Shown here: positions 33,572-44,808 of the stretch, piece after piece
How positions within the stretch are numbered: position 1 is the first letter of the stretch
Layout: each line of letters begins with the position of its first letter
Assembly: GCF_000203815.1 (NCBI RefSeq)
Contig: NW_004457624.1
Span: 2,604,001 to 2,668,000 of the forward strand
DNA length: 64,000 nucleotides
Reading direction: 5' to 3'
Source: Cavenderia fasciculata
Lineage: Eukaryota; Evosea; Eumycetozoa; Acytosteliales; Cavenderiaceae
The notes under the pieces: generated by a model
Told to the model about the DNA's origin: nothing
Databases searched by the model: none
What the model saw: the letters and a program-made list of their open reading frames with translations, nothing else
Program-made: the position numbers and the translations under genes

Positions 33572-34593
33572 ATGTTTAAACAATCAATTAAATCAATTAT
33601 TAACTATCAAGGAAGAGTTGCTACTTGTAACTTGATAAAGTCTACTAGTAGTAGTAGTAGTTTTGGTTACTCAAAGTCATCTTATTCTTCTTCATCTTCA
33701 TCATCATATGTAACATCTGATAAAATGAAAGATAAAGTTTGTTTTGTTACAGGTGGTGCCGCTGGTATTGGTTTGGGTGTTGTTGGTAAGTAGAACCTAA
33801 ATCTAAACAAACAAAACAAAGCAAATAGGTACTTTTACTTATACTTTCTTTTTTTTACTTTTTTTTTGTAGAAAGATTTGTAAAAGAAGGAGCCAAAGTA
33901 GCAATTGTAGATTTAAATGGAGAATTGGCAACCAAAGTATCAAATGAGATTAATCAAAAGTATCCAAACTCTACTATTCCAGTACAAGTTGATATCTCTC
34001 AAGACAAGGATGTTAAACGTGGTATTGAAGATACTGTTGCCAAGTTTGGTGGATTGGATGTTGTAGTGTCAAATGCTGGATTCCAACATATTCAAGCCAT
34101 CGATGAATTGGAATTGGATAATTGGAAGAAAATGTTGGGTGTTCATTTGGATGGTAGTTTTCTTTGTGCAAAGTATGGTATCAAGGAGTTTAAAAAAGAT
34201 ATTAAGCGTGGTGGATCAATCATCTTTATGGGTAGTGTTCATAGCAAGTATGCTTCAGATCTCAAATCACCATACGTCACTGCCAAACATGGTCTTGAAG
34301 GTCTAACTCGTTCAGTGGCTCGTGAAGGTGCAAAGTACAATGTCAAATCAAATCTAATCTGTCCTGGATTTGTTAGAACCGCTCTTGTTGAACGACAAAT
34401 CCCAGAAATCTCCAAAAGACTTTCAATCTCTGAAGAAGATGTCATTAAAACAATCATGCTCAAAGATACCGTCGACGGTGAATTTACAACCGTTCAAGAT
34501 GTTGCCGAAGTTGCCGTATTCTTTGCTTCAATGCCAAATAAATCTTTAACTGGTCAATCTTTAATTGTTAGTCATGGTTGGATTATGGAATAA
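33572..34593 (+). CDS. Short-chain dehydrogenase, 3-hydroxybutyrate dehydrogenase type, mitochondrial
   Basis: Two exons, 33572-33785 and 33872-34593; intron of 86 bp, protein 311 aa. The ATG at 33572 is preferred over an upstream in-frame one because it opens a typical mitochondrial presequence (MFKQSIKSIINYQGR, basic and amphipathic, followed by a Ser-rich linker). The Rossmann fold has TGGAAGIG at 60-67, NAG at 139-141, catalytic Ser193, Tyr206 and Lys210 (YVTAK), and a PGFVRT segment. The C-terminal run LKDTVDGEFTTVQDVAE...SLIVSHGW is characteristic of NAD-dependent (R)-3-hydroxybutyrate dehydrogenase of bacterial type. The enzyme would interconvert 3-hydroxybutyrate and acetoacetate in the matrix. 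Bacterial ancestry is possible but untested. Confidence 0.87.
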
Positions 34594-34698
34594 AAAAGAA
34601 AAGGAAAAATAAACAAATAAAAATGTATATTACAAATAATATTATTCTTTTTTTTTTTATTCTTTTAAATTACAGTTTCAAGATCATTGATTATATTT

Positions 34699-35842
34699 CT
34701 ATCTTGGAAGATCATTTAATGCAACAGCATTAACAGCCTTTACATGACCAGAATAAGTTTTGACAGAATCACCTTGATGTAAATCCCATAGTTTTGCCAA
34801 TTGATCACTTGATCCAGTTACCAAATAGGCAGAATCATTTGAAAATGCACAATCCCATACCCATCTTTGATGTCCTTGTAATGTTTGTACAACATTAAAC
34901 TTTTTAGTATTCCAAATCTTTACTGTATGATCTGCTGATGTTGTTGCAAGTAATCTAAATTAAAACGAATAAGTATGTCAAAATAAAATTATTTATCCAC
35001 TCGTTTACATACTTTGTATCGGGACTAAATAAACATCTTAGAATTGGAGCATTATGAGCATCAATTTTATGAAGCGGATCAAAACGAGATGTATCATCTT
35101 CACCTAATCTCCAAACAAAACATTTTCCTTTGGTATTGGATGCAACCACCATTGATCCATCGGATGAAATTGATAGTGAAGTGATACCAACTTCTCCATC
35201 TGGTACCAATTCTCTACTACAAGTGTTTGATATTAAATCCCATACTCTGATACTACCATTTTGATCACCTGAAATCAATTCTGCTTGATTTGGATGTAAT
35301 ACTACACAATTTACAGGTGCACTACATTCATAATCTCTTTGACATCCTGGTGCTCTATAGAAAATTAAATTAAAGAGAATATTAATAACACAAAGTAGTG
35401 TATTATTATTATATCTTTTCTTACTTTAAATCCCAAATCTTTACAGTTCCATCTTCTGATGAAGTATACATCCATTTACCTTCTTTTTGAAAACCTACAC
35501 TTGATACATTTCCTTTATGACCATCAAAACTAGTGACCGGGTTGTTATTGGTTGAATTTACTTCAAATAGTTTGGTTTGTGGATTACCTGCTGCTGCTAT
35601 ATAATGTTTATCTGATGTTATCTCTAATCTATTTATATGCTAAGAAAATATAAAAGAATGAAGAAATAGAAATAGAAATAGAATGAGTGATGGGAGAGAA
35701 AGAGAGATCATCATCATTTTTCTTTTGTTCTTACGAATTCACCACAATCAATACTTCTATAACAACTACCACTTGGTGGATCCCAAAACTTGATTGTATG
35801 ATCATAACTTGCTGTTGCTAATATAATACTTGATCCTGGCAT
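34699..35842 (-). CDS. lst8: LST8, WD40 subunit of TOR complexes
   Basis: Four exons on the minus strand: 35735-35842, 35425-35639, 35013-35354 and 34699-34954. All three introns are in phase; the protein has 306 aa, the usual LST8 length. Seven WD repeats fill the whole chain, starting with the family-typical [19 protein letters not shown]...YRSID. Other LST8-specific segments are [44 protein letters not shown] and the final LWDLHQGD...[18 protein letters not shown]8 binds the kinase domain of TOR and is part of TORC1 and TORC2; in Dictyostelium, TORC2 supports chemotaxis and cAMP relay. No truncation is apparent. Confidence 0.94.
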
Positions 35843-35947
35843 TCTATCTATCTCTCTTTAAAAGATACAAGTAAAAATTAAAGTAATTTAACATTCACTC
35901 ATCACACATTTGATTTTTTTTTTTTAAAATACATTTTATTTCTTTTT

Positions 35948-38497
35948 TTAATTTAATTTTTTAAAAAAGTTTAAACAATCATAATTTAATAGATTAGAGA
36001 AATCTTGGTATTTAAATTTACCAAATTTTAATAATAATCTAATCATTGATATATTTGAATGAGTTGCTGCCATCAATACAGCAGATACAACTAGTATATT
36101 ATCTTGACCAAGTGACTTTAATTTTTTTTGTATTGCATCAATCACTGAATAAATATTCTTGTCTGCACATTTTGAAACGATAGATGATAGGATTTGTTTG
36201 TATTGATGAGGATTTGGTTTCTTGTCAACTATATAGGGCGACACTAGGTAGAGCGCAGTTTGGACATGATAGTATTTTTGAAGTTCAGTGTATGGACGAA
36301 TAACCAATTCATCAGGTATTTTAATGAATCCACTTTCCTTGTAAAATTCTAATAGAGATATATTACCTTGTGAAATGGTTTCAAGGAACCATATCTTGTT
36401 TGATTGTTCTGTTTTAATGTATGGATTTTGTATACTGTCATCCTGATCATACCCATTGTCCAAATTCCATTTGATAACCAATTTAAATAGTTTGGTGTAT
36501 CCTCTAGTGAGCAGTTTATATGGGTCGGGAACGACCATTTTTGGACAATGATTATGAATCATTTCAATTAAACCGACTTGGTCATACCTAATAGCAAGTT
36601 GAATTAAATCTAATGAAGGTATTGGATTTGGTGTATAAAATATTTGTTGACCATTTGATTGATCCAATACACCAAGTATATAATCCAAAGTATGATAATG
36701 ACCAGCATGAACTGCATCTTCTAAATACTTTCTACCATTTGACAATTGAATCAATTCTCTTTTTAAAATTAAAGGATATCTATCCTCTATTAAATATTTA
36801 ATCATATCCAATTGATTGTATTGAATTGCTTTTAATACCAAATTTGCTATCATTTCTTGATTTAATTCTGTAAAGTTTGATGATTCATCATCAAAATAAC
36901 CAAATATTAATTCCAAACATTTAAATGAACCAGATATAATACATGCTTGTAATAATTGAAATTTTTCATTGATTGAAATATTACAAAGTTTATGATGATG
37001 ATGAATGAATAAAAATGATAAAATATGATTATGACTTTCAAAACAAGCATTTTTAATTGATCTAATACTAATCAATTGATCTTTTGGATAAAATCTTAAA
37101 AGATATTGTAATGATTCCAAATGACCAATTTCACAACATCTTTCCAAATCATCAATCGTTACTACTACTTTGATGTCTTCTATTAAATATTTTAATATAT
37201 CCAAATGACCAATAGATTGTTTTAAAAGATGTTCCATTTCAATATAAACTTTTGAATCATTTATACTCAACATCCATTTTAATATTTCCAATTGATTATA
37301 TGTACAAGCCAATTCTACATAGGATTGAATTGGATACTTGTACATTTGTTTTAAAATTTCCAAATGACCATTTACAATTAAAATATGACTTGATATATCA
37401 TATCCCATTATTTTAAATGGTGGTAAATGAGATGATGGGGATAAAATACGATTTAAATAAAATTGAATCATATCATTATGATTTGATTCAATGGCAGCAG
37501 ATAATACGTTATCTTGAATAGTTTCTATATGAAATTCATTAAATAAATATTGAATCATTTCAAAGTGACCATTTCTAGATGCCAATATTAAAGCTTCATT
37601 TACCCATTTACCACTTGTTTTTGCCATTCTATCAGGCCAATCCAATAGAATTTTAAATAATTCCATTTGATTATTACCTGCTGTATGAGTCAATGCAATC
37701 TCTGTAAATAGACATCTTGATCTCTTGTTATCATTTTTAAATCTATTTAATATATAATAAACAATATTCCAATGACCATTTATAGTTGCATTGTCAATTG
37801 AATTTGTTGTAAAATCTAAAGTATTATTAAATTGTTCATCAAAATACATTAATATTTCCAAATGTCCACAAGATGATAAATTATCATATGTTTTATTTGT
37901 AAATTTACTCTAAACAAAAGAAATTGAAATAGAAATAGAGTTAATAAAACTATATAATTATATATATTATTTTATATTTTCTTCTTTGCTTACCAAAGTA
38001 TTTGAATTATTTGATTTTAATAATAATTTAATTAAATTGAAATTACCAAATTGTGAAGCATTGTCGATTGAACGAGTAGTAAAAGGTACACCTTTGACAA
38101 GTAGGTACTGTACAAGACTGATATTTTGACTATCTACAGCACAATCCAAAGCCATATGTTCATTTTTGAATGCAGATTCATAGTAACAATAGATTGCATC
38201 AAATGTATCCAATTTAAAGGTTACAGATCGATGATACCGGTGTGGTGAACAAATAGCAATGATTGTATCCAATGTTGGCCATTCTTTTTGTAATGATTTC
38301 AATGCTCTATTATTATTATCTTTGTTTTTAAAAAGGTCATGAATTAAATCACCTGTATCATTGTTTACTATCCATTCCAATGATGGTAGATCATTAAATT
38401 TAAATGATTTTAATCTTTTCAATTTATGAATCTTTTCAATTTCATATCCAATCTGTTTTAATATTACTTTATTTCTAAATACTTTATATATAGACAT
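35948..38497 (-). CDS. Ankyrin-repeat protein, dictyostelid type
   Basis: Two exons on the minus strand, 37994-38497 and 35948-37909, joined in phase 0 across an 84-bp intron; the protein has 821 aa. The N-terminal VFRNKVILKQIGYEIEKIH is the start seen in many Dictyostelium ankyrin-repeat families, followed by about 20 degenerate ankyrin-like units of the type A...GHLEILKYLIE or NQLDMIKYLIED. Bulky hydrophobic residues at repeat ends are well kept, but TPLH motifs are weak, as usual in this family. These proteins are highly duplicated in dictyostelids and none of the features point to a specific partner. AT-rich and Ile/Asn/Lys-rich codon use fits recently expanded family members. Confidence 0.85.
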
Positions 38498-38910
38498 TCT
38501 TTAAGTAAGTAAGTAGTAAATGAAATGAATAGAGGTATGTCTATCTTTGAACTGAGTAGATTAAAGTAGGTAACGTTTTTTTTTTGTTTTGAATTTTTTT
38601 GTTTTTTTTTTTTTTTCATCCCAAGCTGCAAAAGAGTGATGTGATGGTGTGCTCAGATTTCAGTGAGGCGCCTACATTATTTGATTAGCGTGCGACTAGT
38701 GTATGTGTTTTAATATTAAAAGCAAAGAACATCATCATCTGCGAGTAAAAAGAGAGATAGAGAAAAGAGACAGAGAGAAAAAGCGAATAACAGAGAGAGA
38801 TAGATAGAATATTTGCAATGAACGAAAAGAATCAAAATGGTCATAACACTAACTATTCCTTTCTATACAACATTTTAACATTCTATCTAGTCTAACAAAG
38901 AGCGTAGAAA
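38498..38910. other. Divergent promoter region, ankyrin/cytochrome c1
   Basis: 412 bp with T-runs at about 38577-38617 and AGAGA repeats near 38750-38800. No gene is seen. It serves the minus-strand ankyrin gene and the plus-strand cytochrome c1 gene. Confidence 0.55.
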
Positions 38911-39911
38911 ATGTTCAATCATTTAAGAAATAATGTATGTCACGATAGTAGATAAGATACAGCAGTAGTAGTTAGTTAGTTAGTTATTTAGTTTGGTTGG
39001 TGACAGATCTGATCATCATTCATTTTTTAGTGTTGTGTGAAAAAAAAATATACTACATAACTGCACAATGATCATTCATCATCATCATCAACTTTCTAAT
39101 TTTTGATTTACTTTTTTTACTCTAGGCACTAAAATATATTGGAGGAGTTGGAATAAGTGTTGCAGGAGTATCATCAGCAGCAGTTTACCTTTCTGATGAT
39201 TTTGCACAACCACCCGAGTATCCATGGAACCATCGTTTCCCATGGCAAGCATTTGATCACGCTTCGATTCGTCGTGGTCATCAAGTATACACTCAAGTTT
39301 GTTCGACCTGTCACTCTCTTGACCTCGTGTCGTACCGTCACTTGATTGACGTTGCCTACACTGCACAAGAGATGAAGAATTTGACTGCCGAACTCACAGT
39401 CATGGACGGCCCAGACAGCGAGGGTGATATGTTTGAGAGAAAGGGAACCATCACTGATTTCCATCCCAAGCCATACCCCAACGCCAACGCTGCCAGATAT
39501 TCCAACAATGGTGCTTTGCCACCCGATTTGTCGTTGGTCGTCAAGGCTCGTACTCACCACGAAGATTACATCTTTGCCTTGTTGACTGGTTACTCTGACC
39601 CACCAGCTGGTGTCAAGGTTGTCGGTGGTCAACACTTTAACCCATACTTTCCCGGTACCAAGATTGCCATGGCCCCACCACTCGCTGAAGGCGCCCTCGA
39701 ATACGATGACGGCACTGAAGCCTCGGTCTCTCAAATGGCCAAGGACGTAGGCACCTTCCTCGCCTGGGCTTCCGAACCAGAACACGACGATCGTAAGAAA
39801 CTCGGTATCAAGATCATCCTCGGTCTCTCTATCATTGCTCTCCCAATGTTTTACTGGAAGCGTTTGAAATGGAGTACTATCAAGACTCGTAAAATTGCTT
39901 TCAAAGATTAA
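38911..39911 (+). CDS. cyt1: Cytochrome c1, complex III haem subunit
   Basis: Two exons: 38911-38934 (only eight codons) and 39126-39911, with a 191-bp intron; the protein has 269 aa. Exon 1 is supported because it adds a start Met and a basic, amphipathic lead (MFNHLRNN) to a hydrophobic sorting segment (about 11-30). The mature domain begins near FAQPPEYPW. Haem c is attached by CSTCH (67-71); the Met ligand is probably Met190 in KIAMAPPL. Conserved blocks include [20 protein letters not shown] and NPYFPG. A C-terminal TM helix (about 234-250) anchors it in the inner membrane. The presequence is short for a cytochrome c1. Codon use is strongly C-ending (GCC, AAC, CTC), a sign of high expression. 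Confidence 0.95.
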
Positions 39912-40015
39912 AAAAACAAATTGGAAAGTACAATTAATCGAATCTTTTATAATAATAATAATAATCAATACAATACAATACAAATACACTTTTTAATATA
40001 TTATATAATTTATAA

Positions 40016-40710
40016 TTATTTATTTTCTGCTGCTGCTTTGGTCTTTTTAATTAATTTCATTTTCTCTAATAAATTCTTTTGATCACGGAAAATGTTGGTA
40101 GTAGTTTTTTTACAAGCATTTCCAAAGTTGAAATGTTCTTCTTTGTTGTTGAAACGTGTCTTGCTCAAAGCAATAGCTTCTTGGACACCTTGTTTATATG
40201 ATACATATTCTGGATGTTTATCAAACATTGGTAAATTCTTTTCCAATTGTTCAATCACTTGATCACGCTTGTTCTCACTATCTTTTATCAATTTTTCTGT
40301 TGCTGCCTTGTCTTGATCATTGGTCAATGTAAGGAGTCTTTCTTGATTTCTATAAATTGATTCAACTGGTGCTAATATTGATGTCTAAAAATAAATATAA
40401 TATAAATAAATAAATAGAGAGAGAGATATGTAGATAGATTCATACAAGTGATTTTTTAATGTTATCAAGTTCTTTACGTAATAATTCAATTGATTTATAT
40501 TCTTCTCCATAATCTTCTTGTACTGTATTTTCCTAGATTTATAAATCATCATAGATATATATATATATATGGTTAGTAGATCATTGACTTTTTTTTTGTT
40601 CTATATCTCTCTCTTACAATAATTGGTTGTTCCATCCAATTAACATTTTCTGATTCTAACCCTGGTGGTAAACATTTACCTCCTCCTAAAAATACTGGTT
40701 GATCTGCCAT
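40016..40710 (-). CDS. Small helical coiled-coil protein, unknown
   Basis: Three exons on the minus strand: 40618-40710, 40446-40532 and 40016-40384. Introns of 85 and 61 bp are in phase; the protein has 182 aa. The N-terminal MADQPVFLGGGKCLPPGLE is followed by an amphipathic, Lys/Glu-rich helical protein (about 30-182) without signal peptide or TM segment. The layout suggests a subunit of a small cytosolic complex, but I recognise no family and assign no function. It is convergent with cytochrome c1 (stops about 100 bp apart). The last gene before the inverted-repeat region. Confidence 0.7.
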
Positions 40711-40842
40711 CTCTCTCTTTATAATGTATATTAATGTGCTTGTTGGTGTTTATTGATTGAATGGGTATTGGTGATCTTTGGTTCGGTTTATTTTTTCATC
40801 ATCACCATCAATTTTTTTTTGTTTGGTACGTACAACATCAGC

Positions 40843-42444
40843 TGTATGATGATCATATGATTCTCCCATAAACCTAAATATTAATCATATTTGACAGCAC
40901 ATCAAGCAAGAATAAGACAATACAATAATGTCGGGAAAGGTTGCGTGGTCCTATTTTCCAATTGCCTATGGGAGACGTCAAAACAGGTGAATAATGACGT
41001 CTTTAGAAGTTGAGTGGAACAACCGATCATACAAAATGTGCCTATCATTAGATCCTAGTCAACAACGAAATCCTTCGAACGTTGGAAATCGTGGTTGTGT
41101 AAAGAAAATGGTACTGAGCCAGGCTGGATTCACAGAGCAGCTAAAACATTTCGCTGGGATTGGAACGGTAGAATACACATTAAGATCGGCCACAAGACGA
41201 CTAGAGAAACAGTTAGACCCTGTCTTTTTTTATGCATGTTTTAAAGGACGCGGAGGAGGAGGCGAGGGGGTTTGGGAAGCCCCGGGAAAAAGCACGCAGC
41301 CAACAACACAACGATCTGTTAAATACCTAGGTGCTTGCGTGATTGTGCTTGCTTGGTTGGTTGCAGAAATGATTGATTGTTGGATGGTTGTTGGATGATT
41401 GTTGGTTGGATGGATGGATGGTTGTTGGTTGTTGGATGGATTGTTGGCTGGTTGGATGGATGGTTAATTGTTGGATGGATGATTGTTGGGTGGATGATTG
41501 TTGGATGGTTGGATTGCTAAAGCTAGCATAGAAATGGTCATTAAAAAATTGAATTATTTGGTTGCTGGTTGACTTGTTGATTGTTTGATTGTTGGTGGTT
41601 GTACCCTGTCAGCCGATTCGTGTATCGTGTCAACTGATTTGCGTCCTTGCCGTGGCACCACTTGAATTGTTTGTGTAATAATGTAATAATTACGACCGTC
41701 TTTGATTATATTTCTATATATTGATTATACTGTGAGTCCGAGAAAGGTGAAGATGTGGAGAAGTAAGTCTCTTTACAACCCAAACACATATGGCACCGAA
41801 AGGATTAATTGTCCAATTGGCCTGGCGACAACACAATACTCTTGTCTGTGTTGGAGATGGAGTTTAAAAAATATCAGTGATCGATCTGGGTTTGACACCC
41901 TAGATTGGGCGTTGGAGGACCAGACCACATAGAGTTGTGCATTTGATGTCCTAGAGTTGTGCAAGTACAATGTGAAATTGAATGCTCGCGACTGCTTGAT
42001 CTTTTAAAAGATATCAAAGTTTCATCCTAGTCCCAATGATTGGCAAGAGATGACAAGTTTGAAAGAAGGTATATGCAATATCAATTATTCTTTAAAAAAA
42101 AAAAATTAAATTAATTCATTAAGGATTAATAAAGTACAATATAGATAGATTTATACATACCAAAGTCAACCTTGAAAGGCAAATGTAAGAGCTCTGTATT
42201 GTACGGAAGATGAAAGAGAGGGAGGGGTACGGTGATTGATTTATCGTGATGTCGCTCTTTTACACATTAGGTATAAAGCACTAGGAAATCAATACCATTT
42301 GGTAGAGATTGGGATTGTTCAAGCTGCTGAAATTGTTGCCCATTCTGTAACATTAATCTAAAATAAATAATAAATTTGGTTCGTATGATTAAAATAATTA
42401 CTATTATTATATATATATATATATTCATACCAAACAAAAAATAG
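40843..42444 (+). repeat. Left arm of a large inverted repeat
   Basis: About 1.6 kb that matches, in reverse complement, 43345-44808. Outer edge: GATGATCATATG...CCCATAAAC, then TTTGACAGCACATCAA; inner edge: TATTCATACCAAACAAAAAA. Most of the length is alignable by eye with scattered substitutions and several small indels; this arm has an extra stretch of about 30 bp near 41910-41940 and a longer GGATGG/TTGTTGG run. Open frames at 40994-41398 and about 41705-41932 have counterparts in the other arm, yet resemble no family I know. No terminal target duplication was identified. Confidence 0.9.
41370..41520 (+). repeat. GGATGGTTGTTGG-type minisatellite
   Basis: Irregular tandem array of TTGTTGGATGG and GGATGGATGG units inside the left arm. 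The right arm has a much shorter version (about 44240-44330), so the array has expanded or contracted since the arms were made. Confidence 0.8.
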
Positions 42445-42449
42445 AAAAA

Positions 42450-42590
42450 TAGAGGAGGAGGAAGAGGAGGTTGGGAAGCCCCGGAAAAAAGCACCCAACC
42501 AACATAATATTTTAAATACCGATGCTTGCATGGTTGATTGTAGAAATGATTGATTGTTGGATGATTGCTTGATTGTTGGTTGCTGGTGCT
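42450..42590 (+). repeat. Third, partial copy of the arm sequence in the spacer
   Basis: Contains GAGGAGG...TTGGGAAGCCCCGG, then AAAAGCAC and GAAATGATTGATTGTTGGAT, in the same order and orientation as left-arm positions of about 41251-41390. It starts within a few bases of the inner end of the left arm, and is more diverged from either arm than the arms are from each other. Confidence 0.75.
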
Positions 42591-42881
42591 GTTTCGTCCA
42601 TCAAAACGATCATCTGACAACCAACGGTATGGATTAAATACAGTTGGTTCTTTCCAATACTTTTCATCGTTGCATACACCAAGAGGTTCATGATCCTTTG
42701 GAATGATGTATTTATCCTTTACACATATATCTTCAGTGGCTCTCCGTGGTAGAGAAAGGGCATCAACTGGTCGAATACAGAGTGTCTCTTTCATACAAGC
42801 GTTAAAGAATGGTATACATTTCATAGGGTAGCGATGTTGTTTCAAGGTGACAGTGTCCGTTTGGCGCAAACCATTGGTCAA
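42591..42881 (-). pseudogene. Cytochrome P450 gene fragment
   Basis: On the minus strand, an open frame of about 97 codons carries P450 features: FNACMKETLCIRPV (the K-helix region), SLPRRATEDICVKDKYIIPKD (beta-sheet 1 segment) and DEKYWKEPTVFNPYRWLSDDRF (the PERF/W region). The K-helix E-x-x-R has Cys instead of Arg. Between IIPKD and the DEKYW segment about 10 residues seem lost, and the haem-binding Cys loop and the whole N-terminal half are missing. The remaining open frame to 42267 is read-through into repeat DNA. It is a dead fragment caught in the spacer of the inverted repeat. Confidence 0.75.
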
Positions 42882-43344
42882 TCGAAAGAGTTATTGAAGA
42901 TCTTCACTCTTTTTGATCTCTGTTAAAAACAAATCAACTAATAATGATGATCCTATATAATAATGATAAAAATAGGGTTTTTTGTTAAAGCTGTTACCCT
43001 TTTGGCTCTGCAAGAAAGAAATAAATTATTATTAATTAAAATTTTTTAGTTTTGATCATGGTTGCTACACTTGTCTCACTAGAGATCAGATAATAACACT
43101 CTAGTTTTATATATATATATTTATGTTGATTGATATATATATATAGCCTAGCTCTCACAATTGTTGCAGGAAATCAACAATTCGGTTTGCAGCGAGAGTA
43201 GGAGTTGTTTAAACTTTAAAGAGATGTATGCATGGCACTATAAATAATACAGAGTATCTAATCTAATCTCTATATTATTATAATTATATTTGTTAAATTT
43301 GCAAATACTTGGATGATCATTTCACTCCTCCTCCAAACGATGGT

Positions 43345-44808
43345 CTATTTTTTTGTTTGGTATGAATATATATATAGTAATTATTTTAATAATCATACTA
43401 ACCAAATTTATTATTTATTTTAGATTAATGTTACAGAATGGGCAACACATTTCAACAGCTTGAACAATCCCAATATCTACTATAGTCAATGCAAATTGAC
43501 CTAGTGGCATTGATTTCCTAGTGCTTTATACCTAATGTGTAAAAGAGCGACATCACGATAAATCAATCACCGTACCCCTCCCTCTCTTTCATCTTCCGTA
43601 CAATACAGAGCTCTTACATTTGCCTTTCAAGGTTGACTTTGGTATGTATAAATCTATCTATATTGTACTTTATTAATCCTTAATGAATTAATTTAATTTT
43701 TTTTTTTTAAAGAATAATTGATATTGCATATACCTTCTTTCAAACTTGTCATCTCTTGCCAATCATTGTGACTAGGAGGAAACTTTGATATCTTTTAAAA
43801 GATCAAGCAGTCGCTGGTATCCAATTTCACATTGTACTTGCACAACTCTAGGACATCAAATGCCCAATCTAGGGTGTCAAACCCAGATCGATCACTGATA
43901 TTTTTTAAACTCCAGCTCCAACACAGATAAGAGTATTGTGTTGTCGCCAGGCCAATTGGACAATTAATCCTTTCGGTGCCATATGTGTTTGGGTTGTAAA
44001 GAGACTTACTTCTCCACATCTTCACCTTTCTCGGACTCACAGTATAATCAAAGACGGTCGTAATTATTACACAAACAATGCATGTGGTGCCACGGCAAGG
44101 AAACAAATCAGTTGACAGGACACACGAATCATCTGACAGGGTACAACCACCAACAATCAAACAATCAACAAGTCAACCAGCAACCAAATAATTCAATTTT
44201 TTAATGACCATTTCTATGCTAGCTTTAGCAATCCAACCAACCAGCAACCAGTCAACAATCAATCATTTCTACAACCCCCAACAATCAAGCAACCATTCAA
44301 CAATCAACCATCCATCCAACCAAGCAAGCACTTAGGTATTTAACAGATTGTTGTGTTGTTGGTTGCGTGCTTTTTCCCGGGGCTTCCCAAACCCCCTCCA
44401 CCGGCGTCCTTTAAAACATGCAAAAAAAGACAGGGTCTAACTGTTTCTCTAGTCGTCTTGTGGCCGATCTTAATGTGTATTCTACCGTTCCAATCCCAGC
44501 GAAATGTTTTAGCTGCTCTGTGAATCCAGCCTGGCTCAGTACCATTTTCTTTACACAACCACGATTTCCAACGTTCGAAGGATTTCGTTGTTGACTAGGA
44601 TCTAATGATAGGCACATTTTGTATGATCGGTTGTTCCGCTCAACTTCTAAGGACGTCATTATTCACCTGTTTTGACGTCTCCCGTAGGCTTGGACAAGAG
44701 GACCACGCAACTTTTCCCGACATTATTGTGTTGTCTTATTCTTGATTGATGTGCTGTCAAATATGATCGATTTCCGAGTTTATGGGAATAGCATATGATC
44801 ATCTACAC
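43345..44808 (-). repeat. Right arm of the large inverted repeat
   Basis: Reverse-complement partner of 40843-42444, about 1.46 kb. It carries minus-strand frames corresponding to those in the left arm (44411-44659 and 43795-44160). The latter continues longer here than on the left and ends in LDTSDCLIF. The arms are separated by about 900 bp. Confidence 0.9.

Noticed and set aside
39174-39989. 271-codon minus-strand open frame
   Set aside because: Antisense shadow of cytochrome c1, whose CSTCH motif and family blocks are on the plus strand.
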